A DNA stretch of 23,634 nucleotides, from assembly GCA_003542935.1 (NCBI GenBank), contig DPJQ01000173.1, positions 1-23,634 on the forward strand, in the 5' to 3' direction. This stretch comes from Lachnospiraceae bacterium. Its GTDB lineage: Bacteria > Bacillota > Clostridia > Lachnospirales > Lachnospiraceae. Positions 22,228 through 23,634 of this stretch are shown piece by piece (position 1 is the first letter of the stretch; each line of letters opens with the position of its first letter). The notes below the pieces were generated by a model, which worked only from the letters and a program-made list of their open reading frames with translations, searched no databases and was not told the origin of the DNA. Both the position numbers and the translations under genes were made by a program.

Positions 22228-22386
22228 GTGTCTTGTCCCGTTCACTTTCAGCAAAATGACGCAGGATGAATTTTCATTCTGCAAGACAGCGGAGGGAAAC
22301 GATGCGGTGGCATCGTTGACCGACAACAACGCAGCAGATGGAAATTCAGACAAGTCATTTTGCGAAATATGAGCGGTACAAGACAC
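22228..22386. mobile_element. 159-bp MITE-like palindromic element
   Basis: 33-bp imperfect terminal inverted repeats at 22228-22260 and 22354-22386 both begin GTGTCTTGT (outermost) and both end GCAAAATGAC (innermost). Internal hairpins lie at 22261-22282 (GCAGGATGAA with TTCATTCTGC) and 22298-22317 (AACGATG with CATCGTT). No coding capacity is present. A clear target duplication is not seen, so the family is unknown. Confidence 0.6.
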
Positions 22387-22457
22387 CAGTCCAATAAGCT
22401 TCCGATAACGACGGATTTCAGTCTGGTGCAGCCTTTACACGCATTATCCGCCTCCGT

Positions 22458-22486
22458 TTGACACGACAAACCCTCTATGCTAAAAT
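22458..22486 (+). promoter_or_regulatory. dapL promoter
   Basis: Perfect TTGACA at 22458-22463, 17-bp spacer, TAAAAT at 22481-22486; initiation would fall about 40 bp before the start codon. Confidence 0.8.
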
Positions 22487-22533
22487 AGCCCTGATTTTTA
22501 GACAATTCCCAAACACACGAAAGGATGAATGCA

Positions 22534-23634
22534 ATGCCAAAGTTAAATGAAAATTTCCTGCGGATCCAGAACAGCTATCTCTTCTCCGAGATTGCCCACC
22601 GCACGGCCGCTTATGTGGAGGCAAACCCTGACAAACCGATCATCCGGCTGGGTATCGGCGACGTGACGAAGCCCTTGACCGGCACGGTCATCGCCGCCCT
22701 TCACGAGGGTGTGGACACCATGGCCGACGCGGCTACTTTCAAGGGCTACGGCCCGGAGCAGGGTTATGACGAGGCGAGAAACGCCATCTCCGCCTATTAC
22801 AGGAAAAACGGCGTCGATGTTGAGCCGGAAGCCATCTTTGTCTCCGACGGCGCAAAAAGCGACACCGGCAACATCACGGATCTGTTCGGTCACGACAATG
22901 TGATCCTGATCCCCGACCCGGTCTATCCCGTCTATGTAGATTCCAATATCATGTGCGGCAATTCCGTCACCTACATCAGCGGAAACGCCGGGAATGACTT
23001 CCTGCCCATGCCCGACCGCAGACAACATGCGGACATCATCTATATCTGTTCACCGAATAATCCCACCGGAGCCTGCTATAATAAGGAACAGTTACAGGAG
23101 TGGGTGGACTATGCTCTGGAAAACGAGGCCGTGATCCTGTTTGACTCTGCCTACGAGGCTTTCATCAGCGATCCTGCACTGCCCCGAAGCATCTTTGCCA
23201 TCAAGGGAGCTAAAAAATGCGCCATAGAGTTCTGCTCCCTGTCAAAGACCGCCGGTTTCACCGGCACCCGCTGCGGCTACACCGTAGTGCCGAAAGAGCT
23301 GGTATTTAAAGCATCCACCGGCGAGGAAATGTCCCTAAACGCCATGTGGAACCGCCGCCAGTGCACCAAATTCAACGGGGTGCCCTATGTGGTCCAGCGG
23401 GGGGCCGCGGCCATTTACACCCCAGAGGGCCAGACCCAGATCATGGCCAATATCGACTACTACCGGGCCAACGCCAAGGTCATCCGGGAGGGCCTGTCCG
23501 CCGCCGGCCTCACCTGCTTCGGCGGGGTGGACGCCCCCTATATCTGGCTCAAGACCCCCGGCGGCATGGGCTCCTGGGAGTTCTTCGACCGGGTGCTGGA
23601 CCGGGCCAACGTGGCTACCACCCCCGGCGCCGGC
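22534..23634 (+). CDS. dapL: LL-diaminopimelate aminotransferase (3' end beyond window)
   Basis: The 367 residues visible belong to a class I/II PLP aminotransferase of the DapL family, which converts tetrahydrodipicolinate with glutamate to LL-diaminopimelate in one step for lysine and peptidoglycan synthesis. The N-terminal INSYLF-like segment (IQNSYLFSEI), IIRLGIGDVTKPL, VSDGAKSDTGNI, ICSPNNPTGA and the PLP-binding lysine K238 in CSLSKTAGFTGTR are characteristic. ATG 22534 follows AAAGGATG. The family is about 400 residues, so roughly 30-40 residues are cut off by the window edge. GC content is higher in the last 300 bases. Confidence 0.95.
   Translation, partial: MPKLNENFLRIQNSYLFSEIAHRTAAYVEANPDKPIIRLGIGDVTKPLTGTVIAALHEGVDTMADAATFKGYGPEQGYDEARNAISAYYRKNGVDVEPEAIFVSDGAKSDTGNITDLFGHDNVILIPDPVYPVYVDSNIMCGNSVTYISGNAGNDFLPMPDRRQHADIIYICSPNNPTGACYNKEQLQEWVDYALENEAVILFDSAYEAFISDPALPRSIFAIKGAKKCAIEFCSLSKTAGFTGTRCGYTVVPKELVFKASTGEEMSLNAMWNRRQCTKFNGVPYVVQRGAAAIYTPEGQTQIMANIDYYRANAKVIREGLSAAGLTCFGGVDAPYIWLKTPGGMGSWEFFDRVLDRANVATTPGAG

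Overview
The window looks like a chromosomal segment of a spore-forming member of the Clostridia, most likely Lachnospiraceae. This is inferred from the mix of genes (49-residue L33, SpmB, LL-diaminopimelate aminotransferase, an RNA-binding S1-domain protein, a CBS/DRTGG-type pyrophosphatase), strong GGAGG ribosome binding sites, TTG and GTG starts, and moderate GC content. No rRNA or tRNA gene was recognised.

Layout. 1-476: non-coding, apparently structured RNA sequence plus a 51-codon ORF. 477-1788: a BglII/BstYI-type restriction endonuclease overlapping an MT-A70-type adenine methyltransferase, followed by a terminator. 2220-5463: a two-gene operon with a four-pass membrane protein of unknown function and a multi-PAS regulator ending in a SARP/OmpR-like winged helix. 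5616-7979: the rpmG-secE-nusG-rplK-rplA block, starting at a promoter that sits inside a terminator hairpin and ending at a bidirectional terminator. 7996-8904 (-): S1-domain protein. 9078-11374: manganese-type inorganic pyrophosphatase and a flavin reductase. 11453-13138: murA with tandem promoters and a long leader. 13178-14857 (-): GH13 oligo-1,6-glucosidase, divergent from spmB (15233-15760) with overlapping promoters.

15761-19120 is the most unusual part. A tyrosine recombinase gene is flanked by two 25-bp copies of a dyad-symmetric sequence in inverted orientation (15902-15926 and 17447-17471), the geometry of an invertible DNA segment. Inside the segment lie a perfect consensus promoter and two 61-bp-spaced repeats with sigma-28-like motifs, all pointing left at present. 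Inversion would point them at the next gene. That gene encodes a TnpB/Cas12-like protein that keeps its zinc ribbon but appears to have lost all three RuvC catalytic acids. It is followed by about 300 nt of hairpin-rich non-coding sequence, where a TnpB-type guide RNA would be expected.

19185-22013: three secreted or membrane-anchored proteins, two of them paralogous, that look like a surface-structure operon. The working hypothesis is a phase-variable, possibly RNA-guided regulator next to a surface locus, comparable in principle to nuclease-dead TnpB repressors (TldR). 22228-22386 is a MITE-like element, and the window ends inside dapL (22534 to the edge).
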